This document shows, in pieces, positions 16,402 through 26,375 of a stretch of DNA of 64,000 bases (positions are counted from its first letter, which is position 1; each line of letters opens with the position of its first letter). The DNA comes from Metapseudomonas resinovorans DSM 21078. Its GTDB lineage: Bacteria > Pseudomonadota > Gammaproteobacteria > Pseudomonadales > Pseudomonadaceae. The stretch is taken from positions 169,223 through 233,222 of the forward strand of contig NZ_AUIE01000008.1 of assembly GCF_000423545.1 (NCBI RefSeq). The letters run 5' to 3'. The notes beneath the pieces were generated by a model. The model made no database searches. It worked only from the letters and a program-made list of their open reading frames with translations, and was not told the DNA's origin. The translations under genes and the position numbers were made by a program.

Positions 16402-17676
16402 ATGAATTCCACGAGCCGCCGCCAGGCCCAACCCTTTGTTCCCTGCATCCTCGCTGCCGCCGTCGGCCTGGCCGCCCTGCCCGTCCAGGCTGCCGATGAG
16501 CATGGTTTCGTCGAGGACGCCACGGCGACCCTGAACCTGCGCAACTTCTACCTGAACCGTAACTTCGTCAGCGACTCCGCCACCCAGGGCAAAGCCGAGG
16601 AATGGACCCAGAGTTTCATCCTCGATGCCAAGTCCGGCTTCACCGAAGGTCCGGTGGGGTTTGGCGTCGACATGCTCGGCCTGCTCTCGGTCAAGCTCGA
16701 TGGCGGCAAGGGCACCCGCGGAACCCAACTGCTGCCGGTGCATGGCGACGGTCGCCCGGCTGACGACTTCGGCCGTCTGGCCGTGGCCGGCAAGATGCGC
16801 GTGTCCAAGACCGAGTTGAAGGTGGGCGAGTGGATGCCGGTGCTGCCGATCCTGCGCTCCGACGACGGCCGCTCGCTGCCACAGACCTTCCAGGGCGGCC
16901 AGGTGACCTCCACGGAAATCGACGGCCTGACGCTGTATGGCGGCCAGTTCCGCGGCAACAGCCCGCGTAACGACGCGAGCATGGAAGACATGTCCATGAA
17001 TGGCCGCGCGGCCTTCACCTCCGACCGCTTCAACTTCGTCGGCGGCGAATACGCCTTCAATGACAACCGCACCCTGGTGGGCCTGTGGAACGCCGAGCTG
17101 AAGGACATCTACCAGCAACAGTTCGTCCAGCTGGTTCACAGCCAGCCCATTGGCGACTGGACCCTGGGCGCCAACCTCGGCTACTTCACCGGCAAGGAAG
17201 ACGGTTCGGCCCTGGCAGGTGACCTCGACAACCGCACCTGGTCCGGCCTGTTCTCCGCCAAGTACGGCGCCAATACCTTCTATGTCGGCCTGCAGAAGGT
17301 CAGCGGCGACGATGCCTGGATGCGCGTCAACGGCACCAGCGGCGGCACCCTGGCCAACGACAGCTACAACTCCAGCTACGACAACGCCAAGGAAGAATCC
17401 TGGCAGGTCCGCCACGACTACAACTTCGCCGCCCTCGGCGTGCCCGGCCTGACCCTGATGAACCGCTACATCAGCGGCGACAACGTCCATGTCGGCGCAG
17501 TCACCGACGGCAAGGAATGGGGTCGCGAGTCCGAACTGGCCTACGTGGTGCAGTCCGGTGCGTTCAAGGCCCTGAGCGTCAAATGGCGCAACTCCACCAT
17601 GCGCCGCGACTGGGGCAGCAACACCAGCTTCGACGAGAACCGGCTGATCATCAGCTACCCGCTCTCGCTTCTCTGA
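16402..17676 (+). CDS. OprD-family outer membrane porin
   Basis: A 424-residue protein with a cleavable Sec signal (hydrophobic ILAAAVGLAALPVQA, cleavage near residue 31) followed by the OprD start HGFVEDATATLNLRNFYLNR. Alternating amphipathic strands of an 18-strand barrel run to the C-terminal strand ISYPLSLL. OprD/Opd members take up specific carboxylates and amino acids. Next to the MFS importer and hydroaromatic enzymes it probably passes quinate, shikimate or a related acid. An AGAGG ribosome site precedes ATG 16402. Confidence 0.88.
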   Translation: MNSTSRRQAQPFVPCILAAAVGLAALPVQAADEHGFVEDATATLNLRNFYLNRNFVSDSATQGKAEEWTQSFILDAKSGFTEGPVGFGVDMLGLLSVKLDGGKGTRGTQLLPVHGDGRPADDFGRLAVAGKMRVSKTELKVGEWMPVLPILRSDDGRSLPQTFQGGQVTSTEIDGLTLYGGQFRGNSPRNDASMEDMSMNGRAAFTSDRFNFVGGEYAFNDNRTLVGLWNAELKDIYQQQFVQLVHSQPIGDWTLGANLGYFTGKEDGSALAGDLDNRTWSGLFSAKYGANTFYVGLQKVSGDDAWMRVNGTSGGTLANDSYNSSYDNAKEESWQVRHDYNFAALGVPGLTLMNRYISGDNVHVGAVTDGKEWGRESELAYVVQSGAFKALSVKWRNSTMRRDWGSNTSFDENRLIISYPLSLL

Positions 17677-17706
17677 TCCTTTGGTCAGCGTGCTTTGACT
17701 ACCTCG

Positions 17707-17730
17707 GCCCGCCATCTGGCGGGCTTTTTT
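17707..17730 (+). terminator. Rho-independent terminator of the porin
   Basis: GCCCGCC, loop ATCT, GGCGGGC is followed immediately by six T residues. Confidence 0.9.
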
Positions 17731-17834
17731 ATGGGTTGCCATTCCCTCTCTCGCGAGGCGACCGATTTCCGTTCGCTGACCGGCCACTTGCGTCGCCCCG
17801 GTCTTGGTCGTGGAATGTAGCGGCCATAGAATAC

Positions 17835-17847
17835 GGAACACAGTTCC
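17835..17847. promoter_or_regulatory. Perfect IclR-type dyad upstream of the flavoprotein gene
   Basis: GGAACACAGTTCC is a perfect GGAAC-N3-GTTCC palindrome 20 nt before the flavoprotein start. Close copies lie before the TIM barrel gene. Confidence 0.5.
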
Positions 17848-17867
17848 AGTATTTGAGGTTCCTCGAA

Positions 17868-19586
17868 ATGCCTGCCGCAAGCCCTGCTCCAAACCGCCTC
17901 GATTGCGATCTACTGGTCATTGGCTCAGGCGCTGCGGGCCTTGCCGCCGCCGTCACCGCCGCCCATCACGGCCAGAAAGTGATCCTCGTAGAGAAGGAAC
18001 CAGTGTTCGGAGGTGCCACCGCCTGGTCCGGCGGCTGGATGTGGGTGCCACGCAACCCGCTGGCACGCCGCGCCGGCATCGAGGAAGACATCGAACAGCC
18101 GCGCACCTATCTGCGCAACGAACTGGGCGAGCACTTCCGCCCGGAACTGGTGGACGCCTTTCTCCAGAACTGCCCTGAAATGGTGGGCTTCTTCGAGCAG
18201 CACACCGCGCTGCAGTTCGTCGATGGCAACGGCATACCTGACATGCATGGCGACACCCCCGGCGCCGCCAACGGCGGCCATCAGGTGATCGCTGCGCCCT
18301 ATGACGCACGCGAGGTCGGCGACCTGCTGCCACGCCTGCGCAAGACCATGCGCGAAACCTCCTTCATGGGCATGCCCATCATGGCCGGTGCCGATCTGGC
18401 CGCGTTCCTCGGCATGACGCGCTCACTGCGCGCCTTCGCCCATGTCACCCGACGTTTCACCACGCACCTCTATCACCTGGCCCGCTACGGCCGCGCCATG
18501 CACTTGGTCAACGGCGTCGCGCTGGTGGCTCGCCTGGCCAAGTCGGCCGACGACCTGGGCGTGCAGCTGATGGAATCGGCACCAGCACGCCAGCTGATCA
18601 TCGAAGAGGGCAAGGTCTGGGGTGCGGTGGTGGAGTACAACGGCGCGGAGCTTTCCATCCGCGCCAGGTCCGTGCTGCTCGCCGCCGGGGGCTTCCCCAA
18701 CGACCCGGTCCGGCGCAAGGCGATGTTCCCTCGCGACAGCAGCGGCCATGACAACCTCGCCCTGCCCCCAATCTCCTGCTCCGGTGACGGCTTGCGCCTG
18801 GGCGAGTCTGCCGGCGGCGTGGTCGCCGACGACCTGCGCTCGCCCGTGGCCTGGGCGCCCGTGTCGAAGGTGCCCTACCCCGACGGCACCTTCGGCCACT
18901 TCCCGCACATCATCGATCGCGGCAAACCCGGCATCATCGGCGTGCTGAAGAATGGCCGGCGCTTCGTCAACGAAGCCGGCGGCTACTACGACTATGTCGA
19001 CGCCATGAACAAGGCGGTGCCGGAGGGCGAGGAAAGCTGCTCCTGGCTGGTCTGCGACCATCGCTTCCAGCGCCGCTATGGCCTGGGCTTCGCCCGCCCC
19101 GCGCCCGTGCCGCTCTGGCCGCATGTGCGCAATGGCTACCTCATGCGCGGCAACACCCTGGTCGAACTGGCGCAAGCCTGTGGCATCGACCCGGCCGGTC
19201 TCGCCACCACGGTAGAAGCTTTCAACCACCATGCCCGACGCGGCGAAGACCCGGAGTTCGGCCGCGGCAGCACGGCTTTCAACCGCCGCAGCGGCGATGC
19301 CTCCCACCAAGGCCCCAACCCCTGCGTGGCGCCCATCGAACACGGGCCTTTCTACGCCGTGAAGGTCCAGCCGGGCTGCTTCGGCACCTTCGCCGGCCTG
19401 CGCACCGATGGGCAGGCGCGAGTGTTGGACGAAAACAACCAGCCGATTCCAGGGCTCTACGCAGCAGGCACCGATATGGCCAGCGCGCTGGGCGGTCATT
19501 ACCCGTCCGGCGGCATCAACCTGGGGCCGGCCATGACCTTCGGCTACATCGTTGGCCGCCACGCGGCAGGCGCAACCTCGCAATGA
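17868..19586 (+). CDS. FAD-dependent dehydrogenase (fumarate reductase/KstD-like flavoprotein)
   Basis: A 572-residue flavoprotein. The N-terminal FAD motif is CDLLVIGSGAAGLAAAVTAA with the acidic end VEKEP, followed by GGATAWSGGWMWVP. The C-terminus has the second FAD segment GLYAAGTDMASALGGHYPSG. The layout matches FAD_binding_2 enzymes such as 3-ketosteroid dehydrogenase and soluble fumarate reductases. Its place between a porin and an aldo/keto reductase, behind an IclR-type dyad, suggests dehydrogenation of an alicyclic acid in the same pathway; this is inference. The start at 17868 avoids reading through the porin terminator. Confidence 0.78.
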   Translation: MPAASPAPNRLDCDLLVIGSGAAGLAAAVTAAHHGQKVILVEKEPVFGGATAWSGGWMWVPRNPLARRAGIEEDIEQPRTYLRNELGEHFRPELVDAFLQNCPEMVGFFEQHTALQFVDGNGIPDMHGDTPGAANGGHQVIAAPYDAREVGDLLPRLRKTMRETSFMGMPIMAGADLAAFLGMTRSLRAFAHVTRRFTTHLYHLARYGRAMHLVNGVALVARLAKSADDLGVQLMESAPARQLIIEEGKVWGAVVEYNGAELSIRARSVLLAAGGFPNDPVRRKAMFPRDSSGHDNLALPPISCSGDGLRLGESAGGVVADDLRSPVAWAPVSKVPYPDGTFGHFPHIIDRGKPGIIGVLKNGRRFVNEAGGYYDYVDAMNKAVPEGEESCSWLVCDHRFQRRYGLGFARPAPVPLWPHVRNGYLMRGNTLVELAQACGIDPAGLATTVEAFNHHARRGEDPEFGRGSTAFNRRSGDASHQGPNPCVAPIEHGPFYAVKVQPGCFGTFAGLRTDGQARVLDENNQPIPGLYAAGTDMASALGGHYPSGGINLGPAMTFGYIVGRHAAGATSQ

Positions 19587-19603
19587 ATGACAAGGAGTAC
19601 TCC

Positions 19604-20431
19604 ATGCGGAAACTGACCACCGCCCAAGGATTGAACATGCCTCAGCTCGGTCTTGGCACCTGGCCGATGACGGGCGATGAATGCACCTCTGCCGTGCGCC
19701 AGGCCCTGGAACTGGGCTACCGGCATATCGACACCGCGCCCGCCTACGAGAATGAAGCAGCGGTTGGCGCGGCCCTGCGCCAGAGCGACGTGCCCCGCGA
19801 CGCCATTCACCTGACCACCAAGGTCTGGTGGGACCAGCTGCAACCGGCCTCCATGCGGCTGTCTCTGGAAAACAGCTTGCGTGCCCTGGGCACCGAGCAG
19901 GTGGATCTGTTCATGATCCACTGGCCGGCGAAGGACTGGGACCTGGCACGCAGCATCGACACCCTGGTGGCCCTGCGCGACGAAGGCAAGGCGCGTTGCA
20001 TTGGCGTGGCCAACTTCCCGCTCGGACTGTTGCGCCAGGTGGTGGAAGACCTGGGGGCGCCGCTGTCCGCCATCCAGGTGGAGTACCACGTGCTGCTCGA
20101 CCAGCAGCGCCTGCTGGACTACGCCCGCAGCAAGGGCCTGGTGTTGACCGCCTATACCCCGCTCGCACGTGGCCTGGCCGCGGAACAGCAGGCAATCCGG
20201 CAGATCGCCGAGAAGCACGGCGCCTTGCCGAGCCAGGTGGCGTTGAAATGGCTGCTGGATCAGGACGGCGTCGGCGCCATTCCGAAGGCGTCCAGCATGG
20301 CGAACCAGCAAGCGAACCTGGATGCGTTGAAGGTGCAGCTCGATGATGAAGACCGCGCCCTGATCGCCGCCCTGCCGAAGGACAAGCGCGTGGTGAGCCC
20401 GGACTTCGCGCCGGAGTGGGATGCCTTATAG
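19604..20431 (+). CDS. Aldo/keto reductase (2,5-diketo-D-gluconate reductase type)
   Basis: A 275-residue (alpha/beta)8 oxidoreductase with the AKR catalytic tetrad visible: Asp in YRHIDTAPAY, Tyr in the same motif, Lys in LTTKVWWD and His in DLFMIHWPAK. The NADPH-binding C-terminus is AIPKASSMANQQANLDAL. It reduces aldehydes or ketones. ATG 19604 follows AAGGAG at 7 nt. It begins 17 nt after the flavoprotein stop, so the two form an operon and may act on the same substrate at different redox steps. Confidence 0.85.
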   Translation: MRKLTTAQGLNMPQLGLGTWPMTGDECTSAVRQALELGYRHIDTAPAYENEAAVGAALRQSDVPRDAIHLTTKVWWDQLQPASMRLSLENSLRALGTEQVDLFMIHWPAKDWDLARSIDTLVALRDEGKARCIGVANFPLGLLRQVVEDLGAPLSAIQVEYHVLLDQQRLLDYARSKGLVLTAYTPLARGLAAEQQAIRQIAEKHGALPSQVALKWLLDQDGVGAIPKASSMANQQANLDALKVQLDDEDRALIAALPKDKRVVSPDFAPEWDAL

Positions 20432-20510
20432 GGATGCCCGAGGGGGACGCTACGCGTCTCTTGGCGAATGAATTCGCCCCCACAGATGCACCGATCCCCC
20501 AACAAAAAAA

Positions 20511-20543
20511 AACGCCGCCCGGATGCGTGGTCCGGGCGGCGTT
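20511..20543. terminator. Bidirectional terminator between AKR and pcaC
   Basis: AACGCCGCCCGGA, loop TGCGTGG, TCCGGGCGGCGTT forms a 13-bp stem with an A-run on the left and TTT on the right. It can stop transcripts from both convergent operons. A fragment of the GAATTCGCCCC repeat family lies just before it (20461-20483). Confidence 0.85.
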
Positions 20544-20559
20544 TCTGTGTTGCGGCGGA

Positions 20560-20955
20560 TCAGCCTTGCAGCGATTCCACCCCAAGCTCATCCCACACGG
20601 CTTCGGCCAGGTGGAACGTAGCGTTGGCCGCCGGGATGCCACAGTAGATGGCACTCTGCATGATCACTTCCTTGATCTCGTCGCGGGTCACGCCGTTGTT
20701 CTTCGCGGCGCGCAGGTGCAGCTTCAGCTCGCCCTCGCGGTTCATGCCGATCAGCATGGCGATGGTGACCAGGCTGCGGGTATGGCGCGGCAGTCCCGGG
20801 CGGGTCCAGATGTCGCCCCAGGCATGACGGGTGATCATTTCCTGGAACTCTTCATTGAACGGCGTGAGGTTCTGCAGGCTGCGATCCACATGGGCGTCGC
20901 CCAGCACTGCACGGCGAACCTTCATGCCGGCTTCGTAGCGTTCTTTCTCGTCCAT
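20560..20955 (-). CDS. pcaC: 4-carboxymuconolactone decarboxylase
   Basis: A 131-residue AhpD-like helical protein with the PcaC signatures MDEKERYEAGMKVRRAVLGD at the N-terminus, the ITRHAWGDIWTRPGL segment and AIYCGIPAANATFHLAEAV near the C-terminus. It decarboxylates gamma-carboxymuconolactone to beta-ketoadipate enol-lactone. It is the last gene of the minus-strand pcaIJFBDC block, 99 nt after pcaD with a half REP in the gap, and is followed by the terminator at 20511-20543. Confidence 0.95.
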   Translation of the reverse strand: MDEKERYEAGMKVRRAVLGDAHVDRSLQNLTPFNEEFQEMITRHAWGDIWTRPGLPRHTRSLVTIAMLIGMNREGELKLHLRAAKNNGVTRDEIKEVIMQSAIYCGIPAANATFHLAEAVWDELGVESLQG

Positions 20956-21005
20956 TCGGAAGTCCTCGATGGGGCTCAGGGGAGCGGGCTCTGCTCGAGA
21001 GCTGT

Positions 21006-21046
21006 TGCGGTCGCGATGTTCGCGAGCAAGCTCGCTCCTACAGGAA
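21006..21046. repeat. REP half element
   Basis: CGCGAGCAAGCTCGCTCCTAC at about 21023-21043 with a GCGATGTTCGC left part is a single REP unit between pcaD and pcaC. It could form a small intercistronic hairpin. Confidence 0.6.
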
Positions 21047-21054
21047 AGCGGCGA

Positions 21055-21843
21055 TCAGGCGGTGAGGAAGGCCAGAACACGCTGGCTGAAGGCATCGCCG
21101 GCCTGCACGTTCGACAGGTGCGCCGCGTGGAACTCCACCAGCTCGGCGCCGGCAATGCGTTCCTGCATGAAGCGGCCGTGTGCGGGGGTGGTAACCGGGT
21201 CACCGCTGCCGCAAACGATCAGAGTCGGCGCGCTGATGCTGCCGAGCTGCTCGCGGTAGTCAGCGTCACGCACGGCAGCGCAGTTGGCGGCGTACCCCTC
21301 GGGCGAAGTCTCGGCCAGCATGCCAACGATAGGCTCGACCTTGGCAGGCTCGGCTTCGGCAAAATCCGGGGTGAACCAGCGGGAGATCGACGCGTCGCGC
21401 AGGTCGCGCATGGCCTGGGCGCCACCGGATAGCACGGTGTCGATTCGCGGGTTCCAGACTTCAGGGGTTCCGATCTTGGCGGCGGTGTTGCACAACACCA
21501 GGCGCTCGATGCGCTCCGGGGCGTTGATCGCAAGCCACTGGCCGATCAGGCCACCCATGGACAGGCCGCAGAAGGACGCCTTCGGGATATCCAGGGCGTC
21601 CAGCAGGGCGAGCACATCGCCGCCCAGTTGCTCGATGCTGTAGGGGCCTTCGCTGACCAGGGACTGGCCGTGGCCACGGGTGTCATAGCGCAGCACCTGG
21701 AAGTGCTGGGTGAAGGCCGGGATCTGCGCGTCCCACATGTGCAGGTCGGTGCCCAGGGAGTTGGACAGCACCAGCACCGGCGCACCGGTCGGGCCTTCGA
21801 GGAGGTAGTTCAGGTCGCCATCGGCGAGTCGTACGGCAGGCAT
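21055..21843 (-). CDS. pcaD: 3-oxoadipate enol-lactonase
   Basis: A 262-residue alpha/beta hydrolase that opens beta-ketoadipate enol-lactone. Ser nucleophile lies in CGLSMGGLIGQW, the oxyanion region in VLSNSLGTDLHMWD, Asp in VCGSGDPVTTPAHG and His in EFHAAHLSNVQAG. The length is normal. It starts 9 nt after the pcaB stop, consistent with one transcript. Confidence 0.95.
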   Translation of the reverse strand: MPAVRLADGDLNYLLEGPTGAPVLVLSNSLGTDLHMWDAQIPAFTQHFQVLRYDTRGHGQSLVSEGPYSIEQLGGDVLALLDALDIPKASFCGLSMGGLIGQWLAINAPERIERLVLCNTAAKIGTPEVWNPRIDTVLSGGAQAMRDLRDASISRWFTPDFAEAEPAKVEPIVGMLAETSPEGYAANCAAVRDADYREQLGSISAPTLIVCGSGDPVTTPAHGRFMQERIAGAELVEFHAAHLSNVQAGDAFSQRVLAFLTA

Positions 21844-21852
21844 GTAAATCTC

Positions 21853-23214
21853 CTAGCGCGAAAATGCGTGGTGTTCGGCCAGTGCGCGGTCCACCCAGCG
21901 GCGGGCCTGGCCAAGGTAATGGGCCGGGTCGAGCAGGCGGTCCAGCTCGGCGGCGGAAAGTTGTGCGCTGACCTCGGCATTGGTGCCGAGCACGGCGCGC
22001 AGGTGGGCGCCCTCCTTCACTGCCTGACGGCAGCACTGCTCCACCAGGTGATGGGCGGCGTCGCGGCCGATGCGCTGGGCAAGCGCGATGCTCACGGCTT
22101 CGGCCAACACCAGGCCCTGGGTCAGGTCGAGGTTCTCGCGCATGCGCGCGGCATCGACTTCCAGGCCGGGCACCACCAGCAGCGCCTGCTGCAACGCACC
22201 GGAAACCAGGCAGCAGAGTTCCGGCAGGGTTTCCCATTCGGCGTGCCAGAGGCCGAGGCTGCGCTCGTGCTCCTGGGGCATGGCGGCGAACATGGTGGAC
22301 ACCAGACCCGGTGCGCGAGTGGCCGCGCCAATCAGCACGGCGGCACTGACCGGATTGCGCTTGTGCGGCATGGTGGAGGAGCCACCCTTGCCAGGCGCAG
22401 AAGGTTCGAAGACTTCGCCCGCCTCGGTCTGCATCAGCAGGCTGAGGTCACGGCCGAGCTTGCCCAGGCTGCCGGCGATCAGGCCGAGCAGGCTGGCGAA
22501 CTCCACCAGGCGATCACGCTGGGTGTGCCAGGGCTGGTCGGGCAGGTTCAGGTCCAGCTCGCGGGCCAGGGCCTCGGCAACAGGCCAGGCCTGCTCGCCC
22601 AGGGCAGCGAGGCTGCCAGACGCACCGCCGAACTGCAGGCAGAACAGGCGCGGCTTGAGTTCAGCCAGGCGTTGACGATGACGGGTCACCGCCCCCAGCA
22701 CACCGGCCAGCTTCATGCCGAGGGTGACGGGCGTCGCCTGCTGCAGCCACGTACGGCCGGCCAGCGGGGTGTCGGCGAAGCGTTCAGCCTGCACGGCCAG
22801 GGCCTGGGCAAGGGCGGCAAGGTCCTGCTCCAGCAGCTCGGCGGCGGCGCGCAGTTGCAGCACCAGACCGCTGTCCATGGCGTCCTGGCTGGTAGCCCCC
22901 AGGTGCACGAAGCGTTCGGCTTCCGTGCTTTGGGCGGCCACGCGCTTGCCGAGGGCCTTGACCAGCGGGATGGCGGAGTTGCCAGCCGTGGTGATGGCCA
23001 GTGCCAGTGCGGAGTAGTCGTAGAGTTCGGCGCTGCAGGCCGCCTCGATGGGCGCCACGGAGTCGCCCGGGATCAGGCCGACGCTCGCCTCGGCGCGCGC
23101 CAATGCAGCCTCGAAGTCCAGCATGCCCTGCACGCGTCCCCGGTCGGAGAACACCGCACGCATGGCGGGCTGGGTGAAATAGGCGTCGAAGAGTTGGTTG
23201 CTCGGGCTGTTCAA
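21853..23214 (-). CDS. pcaB: 3-carboxy-cis,cis-muconate cycloisomerase
   Basis: A 453-residue fumarase/aspartase-superfamily enzyme with SNQLFDAYFTQPAMRAVFSD at the N-terminus. It carries the superfamily signature GKGGSSTMPHKRNPVSA (catalytic Ser loop) and the TSQDAMDSG motif. It lactonises beta-carboxymuconate. The best start is a TTG at 23214, preceded by CGGAG at 7 nt and matching the usual PcaB N-terminus; an ATG or GTG giving 18 extra residues (23268) lacks family similarity. A repeat separates it from pcaF. Confidence 0.93.
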   Translation of the reverse strand: MNSPSNQLFDAYFTQPAMRAVFSDRGRVQGMLDFEAALARAEASVGLIPGDSVAPIEAACSAELYDYSALALAITTAGNSAIPLVKALGKRVAAQSTEAERFVHLGATSQDAMDSGLVLQLRAAAELLEQDLAALAQALAVQAERFADTPLAGRTWLQQATPVTLGMKLAGVLGAVTRHRQRLAELKPRLFCLQFGGASGSLAALGEQAWPVAEALARELDLNLPDQPWHTQRDRLVEFASLLGLIAGSLGKLGRDLSLLMQTEAGEVFEPSAPGKGGSSTMPHKRNPVSAAVLIGAATRAPGLVSTMFAAMPQEHERSLGLWHAEWETLPELCCLVSGALQQALLVVPGLEVDAARMRENLDLTQGLVLAEAVSIALAQRIGRDAAHHLVEQCCRQAVKEGAHLRAVLGTNAEVSAQLSAAELDRLLDPAHYLGQARRWVDRALAEHHAFSR

Positions 23215-23280
23215 GCCAGTGCTCCGGAATTCGGGATGGTGTTTCGTTTTATAGCAGCCGACCACCAAGAGCCAGCTTCA

Positions 23281-23340
23281 GGACGTGTGGTGGGCTTCAG
23301 CCCACCACACGGACTAACCGCGTGGGCTGAAGCCCACCCT
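23281..23340. repeat. Inverted repeat pair between pcaF and pcaB
   Basis: GTGGTGGGCTTCAGCCCACCAC is itself a palindrome and is followed by GTGGGCTGAAGCCCACCCTA, a second copy of the GTGGGCTTCAGCCCAC family. This is a dispersed intergenic repeat that could shape mRNA stability within the pca operon. Confidence 0.7.
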
Positions 23341-23357
23341 ACTTGAGCAGGTGCCGA

Positions 23358-24559
<1,202 letters not shown>

Positions 24560-24563
<4 letters not shown>

Positions 24564-25357
24564 TCCTCACCGCCTTGCTGGCCGTGGGCAGCAGCGGTGC
24601 GGGCTTCCAGGGCGCGCAGCGCGGTCAGCTCGGTTTCGTTGGGGGCCAGGGTCTCGGAAACGTCGGCGGCAAAACGAATGGCCCAACCGGTGTTCTCGAT
24701 TACCTGCTCGCGGGTCACGCCCGGGTGCAGCGAGGTGACGATGAATTCGTTGGTGCCGGCTTCCGGCTCCATGATGCAGAGGTCGGTGATCAGCGCCACC
24801 GGACCTTTGCCAGGCAAGCCCAGCTGCTTGCGATGATCGCCACCCTCGCCGTGGCCGACGGAGGTGATGAAGGCCAGCTTGTCGACGAAGGTGCGGTGGG
24901 ACTGCTTGAGGATAATCAGCACTTCCTTGGCGGAACCGGCGATCTCCGGAGCACCGCCAGCGCCCGGCAGACGTACTTTCGGGCTGTTGTAGTCGCCGAT
25001 CACAGTGGTGTTGATGTTGCCGAAGCGGTCGACCTGGGCGGCACCGAGGAAACCGACGTCGATACGGCCGCCTTGCAGCCAGTAACGGAAGATCTCGCCG
25101 GTGGGCACCACAGTGTCAGCGGTTTCGGCCAGCTCGCCATCGCCGATGGACAACGGCAGCACGGTCGGCTTGGCGCCGATGGGACCGGATTCATAGATCA
25201 GCACCACGTCCGGGGACGAAGTCAGGCGTGCCAGGTTGGCGGCCTTGGACGGCAGGCCGATGCCGACGAAGCAGACGGCGCCATTCTTCAGGCGGCGGGC
25301 AGCCGCCACGGTCATCATTTCATTGGTGCTGTAGTCAGGGGTGGATTGAGCGCTCAT
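24560..25357 (-). CDS. pcaJ: 3-oxoadipate CoA-transferase subunit B
   Basis: A 265-residue class I CoA-transferase beta subunit. Catalytic Glu56 lies in [11 protein letters not shown]; the oxyanion region [19 protein letters not shown] is present. With PcaI it moves CoA from succinyl-CoA to 3-oxoadipate. ATG 25357 overlaps the pcaI stop; a GTG one codon earlier is possible. It resembles the long PcaIJ variant seen in P. aeruginosa. Confidence 0.94.
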
Positions 25358-26220
25358 CACTTGGCCTCCGCAATCTTGGCTTGGGCGATCTTCTGCTGGA
25401 ACTCGGCGAAATCGGCAGTGCCGCGGATGTACTCATCGATCCAGGCAGTGAAGGTTTCGCGGTTGCGGGCGATCGGGTCCCAGGCCTGGTAGAAGCGGTT
25501 GTCGCGCTCGTAGTAGCCGTGGGCATAGGACGGATGGGCGCCACCAGGCACGTGGCAGACAGCGGTCAGGGCCCAGGTGGGCAGGACGCAGGCGTTCATC
25601 GGCGCGTTCAGGTCGTCGACGATTTCTTCCACGGTGACGATGCAGCGCTTGGCCGCCAGGGCCGCTTCCTTCTGCACCCCGAGAATGCCCCAGAGCAGCA
25701 CGTTGCCCTTGCGGTCGGCCTTCTGGGCGTGGATCACGGTGACGTCCGGACGAACCGAAGGCACCGCCGCCAGTTGCTCGCCAGTGAACGGGCACTGGAT
25801 GAACTTGATGTTCGGGTTGACCTTGGGCAGATCCGAGCCGACGTAGGCACGCAGCACGGCGAACGGCAGGCCCGAGGCACCGGCCACATAGGAGTTGGCC
25901 AGGTCGGCATGGCTGTGCTCGTCGATCTCCAGGGCATTCGGCCACTGCTTCTCGACCGCATCACGCAGGCGATGCAGCGAGCCGACACCGGGGTTGCCAC
26001 CCCAGGAGAACGTCAGCTTGCGCGCGCAACCGGCGCCGATCAGCAGGTCGTACACCAGGTCGGGGGTCATGCGTGCCAGGTGCAGGTTTTTCTTGCCTTG
26101 GCGAATGATCTCGTGGGACGCGGCAGTGGGAATCAGATGGGTGAAGCCTTCGAGGGCTACGGTGTCGCCATCGTTGATGAAGCGTTCGACGGCTTCGCGG
26201 AGGGAAAGGATTTCAGCCAT
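25357..26220 (-). CDS. pcaI: 3-oxoadipate CoA-transferase subunit A
   Basis: A 287-residue alpha subunit starting MAEILSLREAVERFINDGDT, with the glycine-rich CoA site FSWGGNPGVGSLHRL. The C-terminal segment HGYYERDNRFYQAWDPIARN is typical of the longer pcaI/glutaconate CoA-transferase-like form. The start at 26220 gives the family length; the longer frame to 26298 runs into the promoter. First gene of the pcaIJFBDC operon, directly behind a PcaR-like operator. Confidence 0.94.
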   Translation of the reverse strand: MAEILSLREAVERFINDGDTVALEGFTHLIPTAASHEIIRQGKKNLHLARMTPDLVYDLLIGAGCARKLTFSWGGNPGVGSLHRLRDAVEKQWPNALEIDEHSHADLANSYVAGASGLPFAVLRAYVGSDLPKVNPNIKFIQCPFTGEQLAAVPSVRPDVTVIHAQKADRKGNVLLWGILGVQKEAALAAKRCIVTVEEIVDDLNAPMNACVLPTWALTAVCHVPGGAHPSYAHGYYERDNRFYQAWDPIARNRETFTAWIDEYIRGTADFAEFQQKIAQAKIAEAK

Positions 26221-26298
26221 GGTCGATCTCGTGTTGTTATCCAGGGCGTTTCGGGCGCCGGGTGAACAAAAAGTACTCCCCGGCACCCTCCCGGACAA

Positions 26299-26331
26299 TC
26301 CGATAATCGACTATTAGTGCGGTTATCGAAC
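26299..26331 (-). promoter_or_regulatory. PcaR operator at the pca promoter
   Basis: GTGCGGTTATCGAAC at 26317-26331 is the inverse of GTTCGATAACCGCAC, one mismatch from the established PcaR site GTTCGATAATCGCAC. A second partial copy, CCGATAATCGA, lies at 26300-26310. PcaR, not encoded in this window, activates pcaIJ in P. putida with beta-ketoadipate. Confidence 0.7.
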
Positions 26332-26375
26332 AGTTGTCTATCTCGCTACCGAATCCTTTCCAGGCTGCGACGACC

